34,701 nt of DNA from a virus, in the IMG/VR virus record IMGVR_UViG_3300042540_000446, positions 1 through 34,701 of that record, one strand, 5' to 3'. The position numbers and the translations under genes were made by a program. The notes beneath the pieces were generated by a model. That model did no database searches, was not told the DNA's origin, and worked only from the letters and a program-made list of their open reading frames with translations. Positions 15,435 through 23,939 of the stretch are shown here, in pieces; within the stretch, counting starts at the first letter, position 1, and each line of letters begins with the position of its first letter.

Positions 15435-15790
15435 TCGTCGGCCTTGCTGACGTTGCCGCCGCTGAGCACCTTTCGGAACACCTCGTAGGCTTCGGCAGTG
15501 GTGAACACGTCGCGAAGTGCCTCGCGGCTGTAGGGAATCTCGACGCCCGTTGCCGGGTCGCGGAAGTTCCGCCAGCCTGTAATCACCTCGCTCAGTCCTT
15601 GCTCGAGTGCCTCGTAGAATTCTTTAGTGCTGCCTGCCTTTGGCGCTTCGTCCAGCAGCTGGCCCAGTCGTTCCTGTCGACGCATCGACAAGGCAACCGT
15701 GTAAATTGTTGGTCGTTCATTTTCCGGCTTGTCTTGGTCCCAGTCCAAAACAATCGGAAACTTCTCGCCGGGTTCCAGGGCTCGCCCCAC
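15410..15790 (-). CDS. Tail assembly chaperone (G-like)
   Basis: A 126-residue product from GTG 15790, with GGAGGA upstream. It is helical and acidic, lies between tail tube and tape measure genes, and has the frameshift signal near its end, the arrangement of lambda gpG/gpGT. Such chaperones guide the tail tube to assemble round the tape measure and are not in the finished virion. The zero-frame protein ends SALQP; slippage at Asn121 joins it to the Cys-rich T part, giving 237 residues. Confidence 0.78.
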   Translation of the reverse strand: MGRALEPGEKFPIVLDWDQDKPENERPTIYTVALSMRRQERLGQLLDEAPKAGSTKEFYEALEQGLSEVITGWRNFRDPATGVEIPYSREALRDVFTTAEAYEVFRKVLSGGNVSKADEKNSALQP

Positions 15791-15819
15791 TGGTTCCTCC
15801 GTTGGTTAAGGGTTGATGG

Positions 15820-16755
15820 TTACGGTGCCGCGAAGGCAATCGTCATTTCGTCGTTGCCGGCTGCGGCGCTGCGGTTGGCTTGGAATGTAATTTCATCCGT
15901 CACCACGCCGTTTCGCTCGCCGTCTTGCAGGTTTTGAATCTGGAACTTCGGCATTGCCACGGTCACTTTGTCGGTTGCGTTCTGGATCGCAATGCTGAAC
16001 GCCCTTTCGGTCGAGGCAATCCAGTCGTCGTAGTTTGGACGGGTTGCGATTAGTTCGCCTTCTGGGTTGATGCTGCCGGTGACTTTGCGGCCGGTAATGA
16101 CGGCTGATGCGTATCCGCTGCCGTCGGTGTTGGTGGCACACTCACGCAAGAAAACTTCGTTGCCTGCGTCGATGGTGAGATTCTGGAAACACGGCGACCA
16201 GCTGCCGATGGTGAATGTGGCGTTGGCGACGCGAATCGGCAAGGCTGTCGGATAGGTCGGTGCCAGAATCGCAACGTCGCTCGACGACACCCAAACGCCG
16301 GTGAACGTCCAGTTGATGCTGGCCAGCTTTCCGGTTTCGTAGTTCAACGTGAAAGTGCCGCTGCAGCCACGCATCAGGTGCCGCTTGCCATTGATGTAAG
16401 CACCGAGCGTAATCGTTTTCACGTTGCTGCCTGGCAGTTCGCTTTTCGGTGAAAACGTGCCCGCTGAATTAACCCAGCCGCAGGCCGGCAGGAACGTCGA
16501 TGCCCAGCCGGGGACGCCGCCAGCACCGCTGCCATAGATTTCGGTGCGGAAGGTGCAGGTGCCGCCCATCAGTTCGCGAACGGCTGGCATGTGCGAGAAA
16601 CTGCCGTTGCCCTGACGTTCGGTAAATGCAATCGTCGGCTGCATGTTCAGGTCGAACACGTTGAACGCCGCCTCGGCATTGGTAAGCGATTCGGCCGTGC
16701 CGCTGGTTGTTTCAATCTTGGCGGCCAGCAGTGAGATTTTCTTGAGTAGTGGCAT
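15820..16755 (-). CDS. Major tail tube protein
   Basis: The 311-residue protein starts MPLLKKISLLAAKIETTSGT. The IETTSGT motif at the N-terminus is frequent in siphophage tube proteins. The body is beta-rich with an Ig-like C-terminus. It lies directly upstream of the tail chaperone, as in lambda (V then G). Ribosome site AAGGAG precedes ATG 16755. Abundant Ser, Thr and Gly and no catalytic motif fit a structural subunit that polymerises into the hollow tube. Confidence 0.78.
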   Translation of the reverse strand: MPLLKKISLLAAKIETTSGTAESLTNAEAAFNVFDLNMQPTIAFTERQGNGSFSHMPAVRELMGGTCTFRTEIYGSGAGGVPGWASTFLPACGWVNSAGTFSPKSELPGSNVKTITLGAYINGKRHLMRGCSGTFTLNYETGKLASINWTFTGVWVSSSDVAILAPTYPTALPIRVANATFTIGSWSPCFQNLTIDAGNEVFLRECATNTDGSGYASAVITGRKVTGSINPEGELIATRPNYDDWIASTERAFSIAIQNATDKVTVAMPKFQIQNLQDGERNGVVTDEITFQANRSAAAGNDEMTIAFAAP

Positions 16756-16776
16756 TTTGGTTATCTCCTTGGTTGG

Positions 16777-17505
16777 TTATTTCTTTCGACCGCGCATCAT
16801 GTAGCCATCGGCATCGAAACGCATTCGGGTGTTGGGGTTGCTGCGTTCCATCTCTTGAAACGCGACCATCTTTTCGACGTTCTTGATGAACTGCTGCTGC
16901 ATATATTCGCCAATCTTAGCTCGGTTGCTGAGTCCGCTAACCATACCCCAAACGCTGACGCCGCCGAGAAAGACCAGCCGCTTGTCGCGTGATTTTGTTT
17001 GCTGAAATGACAGGCCGACGCCGGGGCCTTTGTAGTCTTTAGCGTTGACAGCCACCCAGCGGCCGACCTTGCCCTGCCGAATGATGGCGTTGGGAATAAC
17101 TTTCCTGCTGCCGCCCTTGAGCACCTTATAGCTAACTTGCGTCGGCGTATTTTTTGGCATTCCTTTGACTGACGCTGGCTTTTGCTCAGCTTCAAAATAT
17201 TCAAGTCCAAGCCGTCGTCCTGGGTCGACCGACAGCTTGCCTTGATAAACGTCCTGCGTTCTCGCCGCTTTGTGCATCTTTATTTTATCAATCACGTCTT
17301 TTTGGCGGACGTTGTATTTGCCTTTTCCTTCGTCTCGGCCAGCCAGCAACTTGGCGGTCTGGCGTCGCCCCTGCGGCAGCGTCTTGTTAATCGCCTGCAG
17401 GATTGCATTTGGCAATGCTGCGGTCCACTTGCTCAGCCTTTCCGAGTAGTCGGCCATCTGGCTGGCATCAACAAAAAACGTCATTGGCGGTTTGCTTTTA
17501 GCCAT
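16777..17505 (-). CDS. Minor tail protein Z-like
   Basis: A 242-residue basic protein. The N-terminal third (ALPNAILQAINKTLPQGRRQ, then KYNVRQKDVIDKIKMHKA) matches the GPZ/minor tail Z style seen in lambda-like phages. The rest is basic with a hydrophobic patch (LVFLGGVSVWGMVSGL). Z-like proteins complete the tail end that joins the head. It follows the tail terminator gene with TAATG overlap and precedes the tube gene, as in lambda (Z, U, V region). Confidence 0.7.
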   Translation of the reverse strand: MAKSKPPMTFFVDASQMADYSERLSKWTAALPNAILQAINKTLPQGRRQTAKLLAGRDEGKGKYNVRQKDVIDKIKMHKAARTQDVYQGKLSVDPGRRLGLEYFEAEQKPASVKGMPKNTPTQVSYKVLKGGSRKVIPNAIIRQGKVGRWVAVNAKDYKGPGVGLSFQQTKSRDKRLVFLGGVSVWGMVSGLSNRAKIGEYMQQQFIKNVEKMVAFQEMERSNPNTRMRFDADGYMMRGRKK

Positions 17506-17990
17506 TACGCCCTCACCTGATAAGGGTCGTTTTCGGTGACGCGAAAAGTCACGGTGAGCGTCAGCCGAAAGCCGCTGGATTCTTCCTGCGTGATGTCTTG
17601 GATGTCGCTGATGACGCTGAGAATCGCCAGGCTGTCGAAATTGTGCCAGCTGCTCTGTGGCGTGCTGATGGCCTTGATGGTGTCGGCCGCGAACTGGTTT
17701 CGCAGCAAGTCGATTTTGTCCGTCGATGATTCGCTCGGCATGAGCAGGCCGACAATCTCAAACGGCATTTCGTAGGCCGTCGCTGGCGGGTTGCCTGGGT
17801 GGCTCAGCTCGTCGTTTCGAGTCAGCGTGCCTTGATTCATAATCAGCTGCAGATGCTGCGGACGGAATCCGCCGAACCGTGTCCCGCGAACCACCTCGCT
17901 GACGGTGTTCTCATAGCCGTTGGCCACGGTGATGGACTGCAGGCGAGTGTGCAGCTTTTGGGCGATTTGTTCGCTGATTGCTGTAGCCAT
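17505..17990 (-). CDS. Tail terminator-like protein (U-like)
   Basis: 161 residues; ATG 17990 is preceded by ACAGGTG. The N-terminus is helical (ISEQIAQKLHTRLQSI), followed by an alpha/beta region with FEIVGLL and LTLTVTFRVTENDPY at the end. Its size, position between the head closure and minor tail genes, and strand pattern fit tail terminator (gpU-type) proteins, which cap the tube. The sequence shows no signature beyond that. It ends in TAATG overlap with the Z-like gene. Confidence 0.58.
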   Translation of the reverse strand: MATAISEQIAQKLHTRLQSITVANGYENTVSEVVRGTRFGGFRPQHLQLIMNQGTLTRNDELSHPGNPPATAYEMPFEIVGLLMPSESSTDKIDLLRNQFAADTIKAISTPQSSWHNFDSLAILSVISDIQDITQEESSGFRLTLTVTFRVTENDPYQVRA

Positions 17991-17999
17991 TCACCTGTC

Positions 18000-18350
18000 C
18001 TAATTAAGTGCCAGAACGATGACGCCGCTGTCGTCCGATAGCTTTCGGGTAACCGTCATCCGCGTCGTTGCCGCATCGTCAACACGCTTTTTCACGTCGA
18101 CGCTGTCGCTGCCGCGGTTGATTTCGCTGGACAGCACGCCAAGCGTACCGTCGCGAGTGACGCGAATAATCAACTCGAAAAGCATCGGGTTGCCTGCTGC
18201 GTCAAAAATCGCCGGCGGGTTCCGTTCGATAATGGCGTCAATCGAACGGGTTCCTCCGCCGGCGAAGCGATAGACGACCGGCTCCGCAAACTCGGCGAGT
18301 AGCTGCGGAACTGCGGACGTCTTAAATGAACTATCAAACCGGCTCGCCAC
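18000..18350 (-). CDS. Head closure/head-tail connector-like protein
   Basis: Read from GTG 18350, which has GAGGT eight bases upstream; an in-frame TTG at 18365 is unsupported. The 116-residue product has FAEPVVYRFAGGGTRSIDAI and IFDAAGNPMLFELIIRV, a beta-rich pattern frequent in gpFII/head closure proteins. It lies between the capsid gene and the tail terminator, where the neck proteins are placed. Function is inferred from position plus pattern. Confidence 0.55.
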   Translation of the reverse strand: MASRFDSSFKTSAVPQLLAEFAEPVVYRFAGGGTRSIDAIIERNPPAIFDAAGNPMLFELIIRVTRDGTLGVLSSEINRGSDSVDVKKRVDDAATTRMTVTRKLSDDSGVIVLALN

Positions 18351-18368
18351 GGTGCTGAACCTCAATCA

Positions 18369-19346
18369 CTAGGTGGTGATGTTGCTCAGCAAATGGCCGG
18401 CCTGTGCGTACAGGACAACCTCGTCCACGTCGTGACGAACGCGGATGATGTTAGCCCGAACGATTTCGTCACGGTAGCTTTCGACGGTTCCGCCGACGCT
18501 GCTGCCGTCCTCGCTCCAGTGGAACATCCGGCCGATGCACGGTTCAGCCATGTCGGCCGAGGTTGCAACGCGGCAGACCATCGCGTACTCGTCCGACCAG
18601 ATTTGCACCGGCGAGGCGTTCTGGCCTTCCTTCGCGTTGTTGCGGCTTGCACCGGCAACAATCACGAAGTCGAGGTCGAACACGCGGGCCAGCATGTCGG
18701 CCGTGATGTCCGACTGCTTCGATGGGTCACCGGCACCGCTCGATTCGATGGCGTCGATGATCTGGGCACAGCGTCGCAGGTTGCGGAAGACTTTCTGGTT
18801 CACGATCAGGGCGTTGGCCCACAGGCCGCTGCCGTCGTAAACCTTCTTGACGGCCGCATCAACGTCCGTGATCGGCACCGCGTTAACGGTGTCGTCCCAT
18901 TCGTGTGTGATGCCAGTGGTGAGGCTGGCACCGTTCCAAGTCGTGGCGTTGAACACCGCGTCGGCAACTCGCTGCTCTGCATTTCGCAGAACGGCAGAGA
19001 AGGCCCGCATCGTCGACACCTGCTCGGCGTCGAAGTATTCGCGGTACATCTTCGCCTGGCGGTCGTCAACCGGCTCCTCAGCGCCATGCTCTTCGCAGGC
19101 AAAGGTACTGGTTGTGAAGGTGAAGTTGCCTCGGCTGTAACCGCTGCCCGGTGCTCGGCCAGTGGTTCGCTGCTGCAGCAGCTGCTCAACGGGAATGATG
19201 CCGAAAACGCCTGCTTGGCTGGCGACATCAATCACCGGAAAGACGCGGCTGGCAACGTAGCCGAGGCGGTCGCTTTCAAGGTCGTACTCAAGAAACGACG
19301 CCAGATCAGGTCGCAGCGTCGTTAGTGCTGTGGTTGGTGATGGCAT
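18369..19346 (-). CDS. Major capsid protein
   Basis: A 325-residue protein beginning MPSPTTALTTLRPDLASFLE, typical for phage coat proteins of the HK97/lambda-E fold. It contains the extended-loop style N-terminal part (GRAPGSGYSRGNFTF), a helical spine (EYFDAEQVSTMRAFSAVLRN) and the A-domain style C-terminus (VRHDVDEVVLYAQAGHLLSN). Ribosome site AAGGAG precedes ATG 19346. The position after protease/scaffold and decoration genes also fits. About 0.98 kb is the normal size. Confidence 0.85.
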   Translation of the reverse strand: MPSPTTALTTLRPDLASFLEYDLESDRLGYVASRVFPVIDVASQAGVFGIIPVEQLLQQRTTGRAPGSGYSRGNFTFTTSTFACEEHGAEEPVDDRQAKMYREYFDAEQVSTMRAFSAVLRNAEQRVADAVFNATTWNGASLTTGITHEWDDTVNAVPITDVDAAVKKVYDGSGLWANALIVNQKVFRNLRRCAQIIDAIESSGAGDPSKQSDITADMLARVFDLDFVIVAGASRNNAKEGQNASPVQIWSDEYAMVCRVATSADMAEPCIGRMFHWSEDGSSVGGTVESYRDEIVRANIIRVRHDVDEVVLYAQAGHLLSNITT

Positions 19347-19383
19347 GGTTCAAAACTCCTTTTTCAGTTTGTGATTTGTTTGG

Positions 19384-20124
19384 TTATTGTTCGACGACGA
19401 AGCTGAGCAGGACGTCGATGTGGGTGGCAGTCGTGACGTTGGAGCCAGTCTTGCCGATGGTGATTGCGGTGTTGGCGTCGTTGGCGACGAACGATGCACC
19501 ATCAGCCAGAATCGTGCCGCCGGTTCCGCCAGCACGAAGCAACGCTGACTGAGTCAGGTTGGCCTGTGCAGCCGCCAGCAGCTTGACGCTGGATGTCGAT
19601 TGCGTGCCGAGGATGTCGACAGTAGTTACGGCACCAGCTGCACCGCCGACCGAAATCAGTGCCATATCGCACACGCGATACGCACGACCTGGAACGGCTG
19701 CCAGGATGGTTGCACCGGCGTTGACTTCGGCGATGGTGAACCGGCTGCGAACGTGATGCACGCCGCCAGTGTCGCCGCTGACCAGGACTTCGATGACGTC
19801 GCCGTCAGTGGTTGCTGCTTCCAGTGCGATGCCGTAGCGGGTTGCTCCGCTGCTGCTGACCTTGCCAGCTGCACCGCAGAACACCGGATCGCCAACGGTG
19901 ATGGCACCGGAGGCGACTACCTTGCGAGTGCCGACTGCGGAATTCAGACGCACGCCGATTTTTTCATCGGCTGCGGTTGCTGCGTTTTCAACGGTTCCAA
20001 TTCCAAAGTCGTTGATTCCTGCCAGTGCAACCTTGCCATTGCTGCCAAGGTAGACACGCAAAAACTGTCCGAGTGCGGCGTTTGCGGTGAAGTGCTCCAC
20101 CGACGCTTCTGTGTATTGACTCAT
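19384..20124 (-). CDS. Capsid decoration-like protein (DUF2190-like) with extra domain
   Basis: The first ~120 residues are DUF2190-like (LRVYLGSNGKVALAG, then VVASGAITVGDPVFCGAAGK and ATTDGDVIEVL). Capsid decoration proteins with this domain sit between protease and major capsid genes, as here. The remaining ~120 residues form a separate Ala/Thr/Val-rich domain (YRVCDMALISVGGAAGAVTT, ITIGKTGSNVTT), so the protein of 246 residues is about twice the usual length. The second part could be an exposed beta-sandwich. AAAGGAAA precedes ATG 20124. Confidence 0.7.
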   Translation of the reverse strand: MSQYTEASVEHFTANAALGQFLRVYLGSNGKVALAGINDFGIGTVENAATAADEKIGVRLNSAVGTRKVVASGAITVGDPVFCGAAGKVSSSGATRYGIALEAATTDGDVIEVLVSGDTGGVHHVRSRFTIAEVNAGATILAAVPGRAYRVCDMALISVGGAAGAVTTVDILGTQSTSSVKLLAAAQANLTQSALLRAGGTGGTILADGASFVANDANTAITIGKTGSNVTTATHIDVLLSFVVEQ

Positions 20125-20154
20125 GGTCGTTTCCTTTCTTTTTGTGCTGGGTTG

Positions 20155-20631
20155 TTAGTTTGCTTCTTCGATCATGGACTGTTGCAAGTCACGATGATCT
20201 CGAGCCATTCGCTTGGCGGCTTGAGGCTTGCTCATGCCCTTGGCGACGTAATCGGCGAGAATGTCGTTCCACTGCTGACGGGCAGTCTTGCGAACTGCAG
20301 CCGGTGCAGCGGACGAAGCGACTGGCTGAACGCCTGGGCGAGCTTTAGCCGCTGGCATCATGACCATCTTTTCCTCTTCGTCGTCTTCTTCCTCGACTTC
20401 GACGACCTTCATCTCTTCGGCCTTCGTTTTCACTGCGGCCATTTCCTGTTCCATTGCAGCAAGCTTGGCCTTGAGCATTTCATTCTCTTTGACCATTTCG
20501 CTGTAATACATTTCGGCGACTTGCTCGTCGGTCATCTCTTGCTCGAGTGCGGCGACGATGAAGTCAGACTTGGCCAGCGGCCATCGAGCCTTGATGCTCT
20601 TGGTCGTTGCCAGAATCTTTTGGTTACTCAT
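20155..20631 (-). CDS. Nested scaffold protein inside the protease gene
   Basis: An internal in-frame ATG at 20631 has AAGGAG (20645-20640) eight bases upstream, a stronger signal than many true starts here. It would yield a separate 158-residue protein (MSNQKILATTKSIKARWPLA onward): a coiled coil, acidic run EEEDDEEEK, and a basic helical C-terminus (RKTARQQW...AAKRMARDHR). This is the lambda C/Nu3 arrangement, in which the scaffold is the C-terminal part of the protease read from its own start. Independent translation is inferred from the ribosome site. Confidence 0.65.
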   Translation of the reverse strand: MSNQKILATTKSIKARWPLAKSDFIVAALEQEMTDEQVAEMYYSEMVKENEMLKAKLAAMEQEMAAVKTKAEEMKVVEVEEEDDEEEKMVMMPAAKARPGVQPVASSAAPAAVRKTARQQWNDILADYVAKGMSKPQAAKRMARDHRDLQQSMIEEAN

Positions 20632-21765
20632 TGAGATTTCTCCTTGTTGAGTTTCCATTTCGCCGCTCGAGTCGCCGCTGACGTTCAGCGACTGATTGAC
20701 CCGCTCCGGCATGTTTCCTTGGTATTTCGCTGCGGCTGCACTTTTGCGAGCCGTTGGCAGGACGCGGTCCACGTAGCCTTGTGCGACGGCATCGCTGGCA
20801 TCGAGCCACGTTTCGGTCTGCATCACCTGCTGAATCTCTTCGGCCGTCTTGCCTGTCTTGTCCTGGTACACGGCCATCATCTTGTCGCGAAGCTTGGCGA
20901 GCTGTTCGGCGTCCTTGGCCAGCTTGGCGAAGTCGCCTTCGGTCTGCATCCAAGGGTTATGGATCATCAGGTAGCCGTTTTCGGTGATCTCGACCGTGTC
21001 GGCCGCCATTGCAATCAGGCTGGCAATACTGAACGCACTGGATTCGACGATGGCCCGGCTGCGGCCTTCCCATGCTGCGATGGCGTCGTAGATTCCAAAG
21101 CCATCGAACACGCTGCCGCCTTCGCTGTCGATGCGAATGATTAGCTCCTGCGACGGGTCAGCCTCTGCCAGTAATGTCTTGAACATCTGGCTGGTCATGC
21201 CCGGATAGCCAACGCTTCCGTAGAGCCGGATTTCGTTGCGTGCTGTCGTGACTGCGGCCCTTGGCTTGTCGGCGTTGTCTGCTGCGTCCATTTGCCTGTC
21301 GATTTTGTTAGCCCATGCTTGACCTGCATCGCCGCCCCACAGTGCCCACGCAATGCGGCCGGCTGATGGGAATCCGTCCTCGCCTGGCGAAAATCCCTCG
21401 CCCTGCTTGTCGACTTCGTGGCGGTCAAAGTAGGCTTTCATCCGGCGAGCCGTTTCGGGGCTGATGTTCTTGCCGTTGCTGAGGTCTCTTGCCCGTGCAA
21501 CGCCAACTTCAGTGCCGCCGCGGTTGTATTCGCGACGCCACTCAAGCCCGCGTGCCGCTTCTTCGCGAACGCCGGCCGGTGGTGAGAAGTCGATATGGTC
21601 ATATCTAACTGCTGCGACTGCTTCGGATGCGTACAGTGCGGCGATTTGCTTTTGTGCGGCTGCCTGCGAGGCGTGGCAGCCCATCAGCGAACCATCGGAG
21701 TCTTTGGTGACGCCAAACGGCTTGGCTGCTGGGCAGGCTTCGGTTTGTTCGATGCTATACGGCAT
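20155..21765 (-). CDS. ClpP-type prohead protease with scaffold-like C-terminus
   Basis: ATG 21765, with GAGGAG ten bases upstream inside the portal gene, gives 536 residues. Residues 1-160 hold two accessory segments, including a conserved RGLEWRREYNRGGTEVG domain. A ClpP/S49-like domain follows at about 178-340: IRIDSEGGSVFDGF, the catalytic-type Ser246 in SSAFSIASLIAMAAD, and His269 in MIHNPW; the acidic partner is uncertain. After about 378 come a Lys/Glu coiled coil and an acidic run, the usual scaffold features. A nested start for this part is listed separately. It cleaves head proteins during maturation. Confidence 0.8.
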   Translation of the reverse strand: MPYSIEQTEACPAAKPFGVTKDSDGSLMGCHASQAAAQKQIAALYASEAVAAVRYDHIDFSPPAGVREEAARGLEWRREYNRGGTEVGVARARDLSNGKNISPETARRMKAYFDRHEVDKQGEGFSPGEDGFPSAGRIAWALWGGDAGQAWANKIDRQMDAADNADKPRAAVTTARNEIRLYGSVGYPGMTSQMFKTLLAEADPSQELIIRIDSEGGSVFDGFGIYDAIAAWEGRSRAIVESSAFSIASLIAMAADTVEITENGYLMIHNPWMQTEGDFAKLAKDAEQLAKLRDKMMAVYQDKTGKTAEEIQQVMQTETWLDASDAVAQGYVDRVLPTARKSAAAAKYQGNMPERVNQSLNVSGDSSGEMETQQGEISMSNQKILATTKSIKARWPLAKSDFIVAALEQEMTDEQVAEMYYSEMVKENEMLKAKLAAMEQEMAAVKTKAEEMKVVEVEEEDDEEEKMVMMPAAKARPGVQPVASSAAPAAVRKTARQQWNDILADYVAKGMSKPQAAKRMARDHRDLQQSMIEEAN

Positions 21766-23584
21766 TGTCGTCGAACTCCTCGGCTGGAATGTCAACGCTT
21801 CCGTCGGTCGTGTCGCCGATTAGCTTTTTGATGTTGGCCGGTGAAAGGCCCAGCATCTCGAGCATCACCTCGGCCTCGCCTGCCTGCATTTGCCCGCTGG
21901 CCAGTTCGTTCTGGATGTCGCGGATGGCTTTGCGGTTGCGGTTCCACTGCTGGCGGCTGATGTCTTTGTATTCGCCGGTAGGTGCTGGCGGCTGGTCTGC
22001 CTGCTCTGCGGCATCGGCAGCCACGACGGCCGCCTGCGGGTCTTGCATCGTCATCTGGATGCCAGCCGGCATTGGCAGGCTGATAAGCTCACGCCAGTGA
22101 ACCGGTGCGTTGTCTTGGAACTGGTCGTTTATGGACTTGGCCCGCTGTTTCGCCTTCACGATGGCGTAGCTCATGTCCTGCACAATCTCATCGGCGACTT
22201 CTTCCCAGTCGCGTCCACCTTCAGCGTGCAATCGGCGTGGGCTGGTCAGTGCGTTCTGAATCCGCAGTGCATCGCCCTGGGCGTCCTTCACCGGGTCGAT
22301 GTATTGCCACGTCGGAGCGTTCCACTTGTGGCCGAAGATGTTGATGCCTTCGGTTTTGGCGGCTGCGGCCAGTGCCCGGTCTTCGGCAATCCACTGGCGA
22401 ACTTTGAACTCATAAACCGGCTTGTGGAGGCGATTCTGCAAGTTGGTCTGATTGGCCCTGAATCCCTTGCGGGCTTCGTCCACAGCGCCACGCCAGCCGC
22501 TGAAGTTCGTCTCGCTGCCGTCCATCAGAACCAGACACAGCGGGAGTCCCAAGTTGACGCCGATGATTTGCAGCATCAGCTTGACATGCGTGAAAAACTC
22601 AGCGTTCGGCACGTTCGGCGAAAAGCCCTGCAGCTCCTCGCCTTCGCCGCCGATGATTTCCATTCCCGGCCCGATGTTTTCGATGTAGCGGGTGCCGGCT
22701 CCGGTTTGCTCGACTTCCGGCAGGCCGTAGCCATCAGTGCTTGGCAGCGGTCCACCGCCGGCGACTGGGTTGCGTTTTCGGAAGATGGCGAAGCAGCTGA
22801 CGACCTGCTGCTGTACCAGCTTGGCGAAATTGATGTCCTCGAACATTCCGGCAACGCTAAAAATCGGAGCCAGTGCCGTAACGCCGCGGGTCTGATTCAC
22901 CCGGCGAGGGTTGTAAACGTGGAACAGCACGCGGTCGCCGTTCTCGTCACGGACGTCAATCGGCGTGGCGGTTTCTTTCAAGTTGCCAACGACAGCCAGC
23001 ACGCCACCTTCACGCTTGTCGGCGGAATACCAGTAGCGGTTTCGTCGGCCGTAGTTGTCGCGGGTCACGCCCAGGAATGTGTTCTCCTGCGGCGTGATAG
23101 TCTGGATGCTGTGAGCCTCAATTAGCTGCACCTGACCGCCAGCAGTGCCTAGGACGACCATGTCGCCGTCGAGCAGCACCGAACGCATAACGTGCCGCTC
23201 GATGTCTTGCCAGGTAAACTCGCCGGCCATATCGCAGTCGTCTGGCGAGCTGGTCCATGCTTGCCAGCGGTTCCAAAGCTCTAGGTCCAGCGACGGGTCG
23301 CCGGTTCGCACGTCAAGCGTGAATCCATCCTGCACGATGTTTGCCACAGACCGGTCGATTGTCTGTCCGACAATCGCGTCGTTGCGGTCCATGTCGCGGG
23401 CTTTTTCAATGTCCCGGTAGTAGAATTCCTCGGTGCGATAATGGAAATCAGCACCGCCGCCACGAGGTGCAAGGCCAGTGCGGCGACGGATGAACCGGCT
23501 CTCTCGGCTCATGTCATAATCGGCACGAATGTTGTCAAACGTGTTGGCGATGGTTTTGTTTTTCCGCCGTGGCGATGCCGTCAT
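21755..23584 (-). CDS. Portal protein (lambda B-like family)
   Basis: 609 residues. N-terminal SRESRFIRRRTGLAPRGGG and FYYRDIEKARDMDRNDAIVG are typical of lambda-like portals, as are VGQTIDRSVANIVQDGFTLD and FTWQDIERHVMRSVLLDGD. The C-terminus has a long helical region (LRRIQNALTSPRR-type crown). The gene follows the connector-like gene through an ATGA overlap and precedes the protease. Portals form the twelve-fold DNA gate of the head. The size is at the upper side of the family. Confidence 0.88.
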   Translation of the reverse strand: MTASPRRKNKTIANTFDNIRADYDMSRESRFIRRRTGLAPRGGGADFHYRTEEFYYRDIEKARDMDRNDAIVGQTIDRSVANIVQDGFTLDVRTGDPSLDLELWNRWQAWTSSPDDCDMAGEFTWQDIERHVMRSVLLDGDMVVLGTAGGQVQLIEAHSIQTITPQENTFLGVTRDNYGRRNRYWYSADKREGGVLAVVGNLKETATPIDVRDENGDRVLFHVYNPRRVNQTRGVTALAPIFSVAGMFEDINFAKLVQQQVVSCFAIFRKRNPVAGGGPLPSTDGYGLPEVEQTGAGTRYIENIGPGMEIIGGEGEELQGFSPNVPNAEFFTHVKLMLQIIGVNLGLPLCLVLMDGSETNFSGWRGAVDEARKGFRANQTNLQNRLHKPVYEFKVRQWIAEDRALAAAAKTEGINIFGHKWNAPTWQYIDPVKDAQGDALRIQNALTSPRRLHAEGGRDWEEVADEIVQDMSYAIVKAKQRAKSINDQFQDNAPVHWRELISLPMPAGIQMTMQDPQAAVVAADAAEQADQPPAPTGEYKDISRQQWNRNRKAIRDIQNELASGQMQAGEAEVMLEMLGLSPANIKKLIGDTTDGSVDIPAEEFDDNAV

Positions 23585-23865
23585 CTAAACCCCTGGCTAA
23601 TTCCGAAAAACCGAACCTTCGACTTGTTGGCCGAGGCGGTGTCACGCGATGCCACGAACGAATGGGCACGAGCCAGCATCTGCATGACCTGCTGCACGTT
23701 GCGGGTCAGGCTGCTGCCTTGATTCGACGCACTGGCCGCCACGATAGTCAGCCAGCGATTAGCCGCCGTGATGTAGCTCTTGGCGCGGCTGACGCTGTTC
23801 TGCTCCTCGAAATCGGAGTAATCCAGCAGGTCGGATTCGACTGTGGCGAGGTCGTACGTGGTCAT
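23581..23865 (-). CDS. Small head-tail connector-like protein (W position)
   Basis: Read from ATG 23865; earlier starts are in low-complexity sequence. The 94-residue product is helical (YDLATVESDLLDYSDFEEQN, AKSYITAANRWLTIVAASAS), with an Arg-rich tail. It lies between terminase and portal, as lambda W does, and its stop overlaps the portal start as ATGA. The length is similar to W (68) but the sequence is not an obvious match. No good ribosome site is visible at this start, so the start is less certain. Confidence 0.5.
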   Translation of the reverse strand: MTTYDLATVESDLLDYSDFEEQNSVSRAKSYITAANRWLTIVAASASNQGSSLTRNVQQVMQMLARAHSFVASRDTASANKSKVRFFGISQGFR

Positions 23866-23922
23866 GCCGCAATGGTAGCCGCCGACGTCACCTACGCCGC
23901 AGGAAAATCGGCCTATGAAACT

Positions 23923-23937
23923 TGCGGATTTTCCGCA
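23923..23937. other. Small hairpin between gene pairs
   Basis: TGCGGA (23923-23928) and TCCGCA (23932-23937) form a 6-base stem with a 3-base loop, in the 75-base stretch between two head genes. There is no T-run after it. It may be a translational or RNA-processing element; nothing else is recognised in this gap. Confidence 0.3.
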
Positions 23938-23939
23938 CC

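Noticed and set aside
18393-19325. Plus-strand frame of 310 codons over the capsid gene
   Set aside because: Entirely antisense to the major capsid gene; probably a codon-bias shadow.
19600-20634. Plus-strand frame of 344 codons across decoration and scaffold genes
   Set aside because: Antisense to two recognised head genes, with low-complexity composition and no ribosome site.
21890-23125. Long plus-strand open frame of 411 codons across the portal gene
   Set aside because: It is antisense to a well-supported portal gene. Its product is Cys/His/Arg-biased and lacks domain features; such frames arise from codon bias in GC-rich genes.
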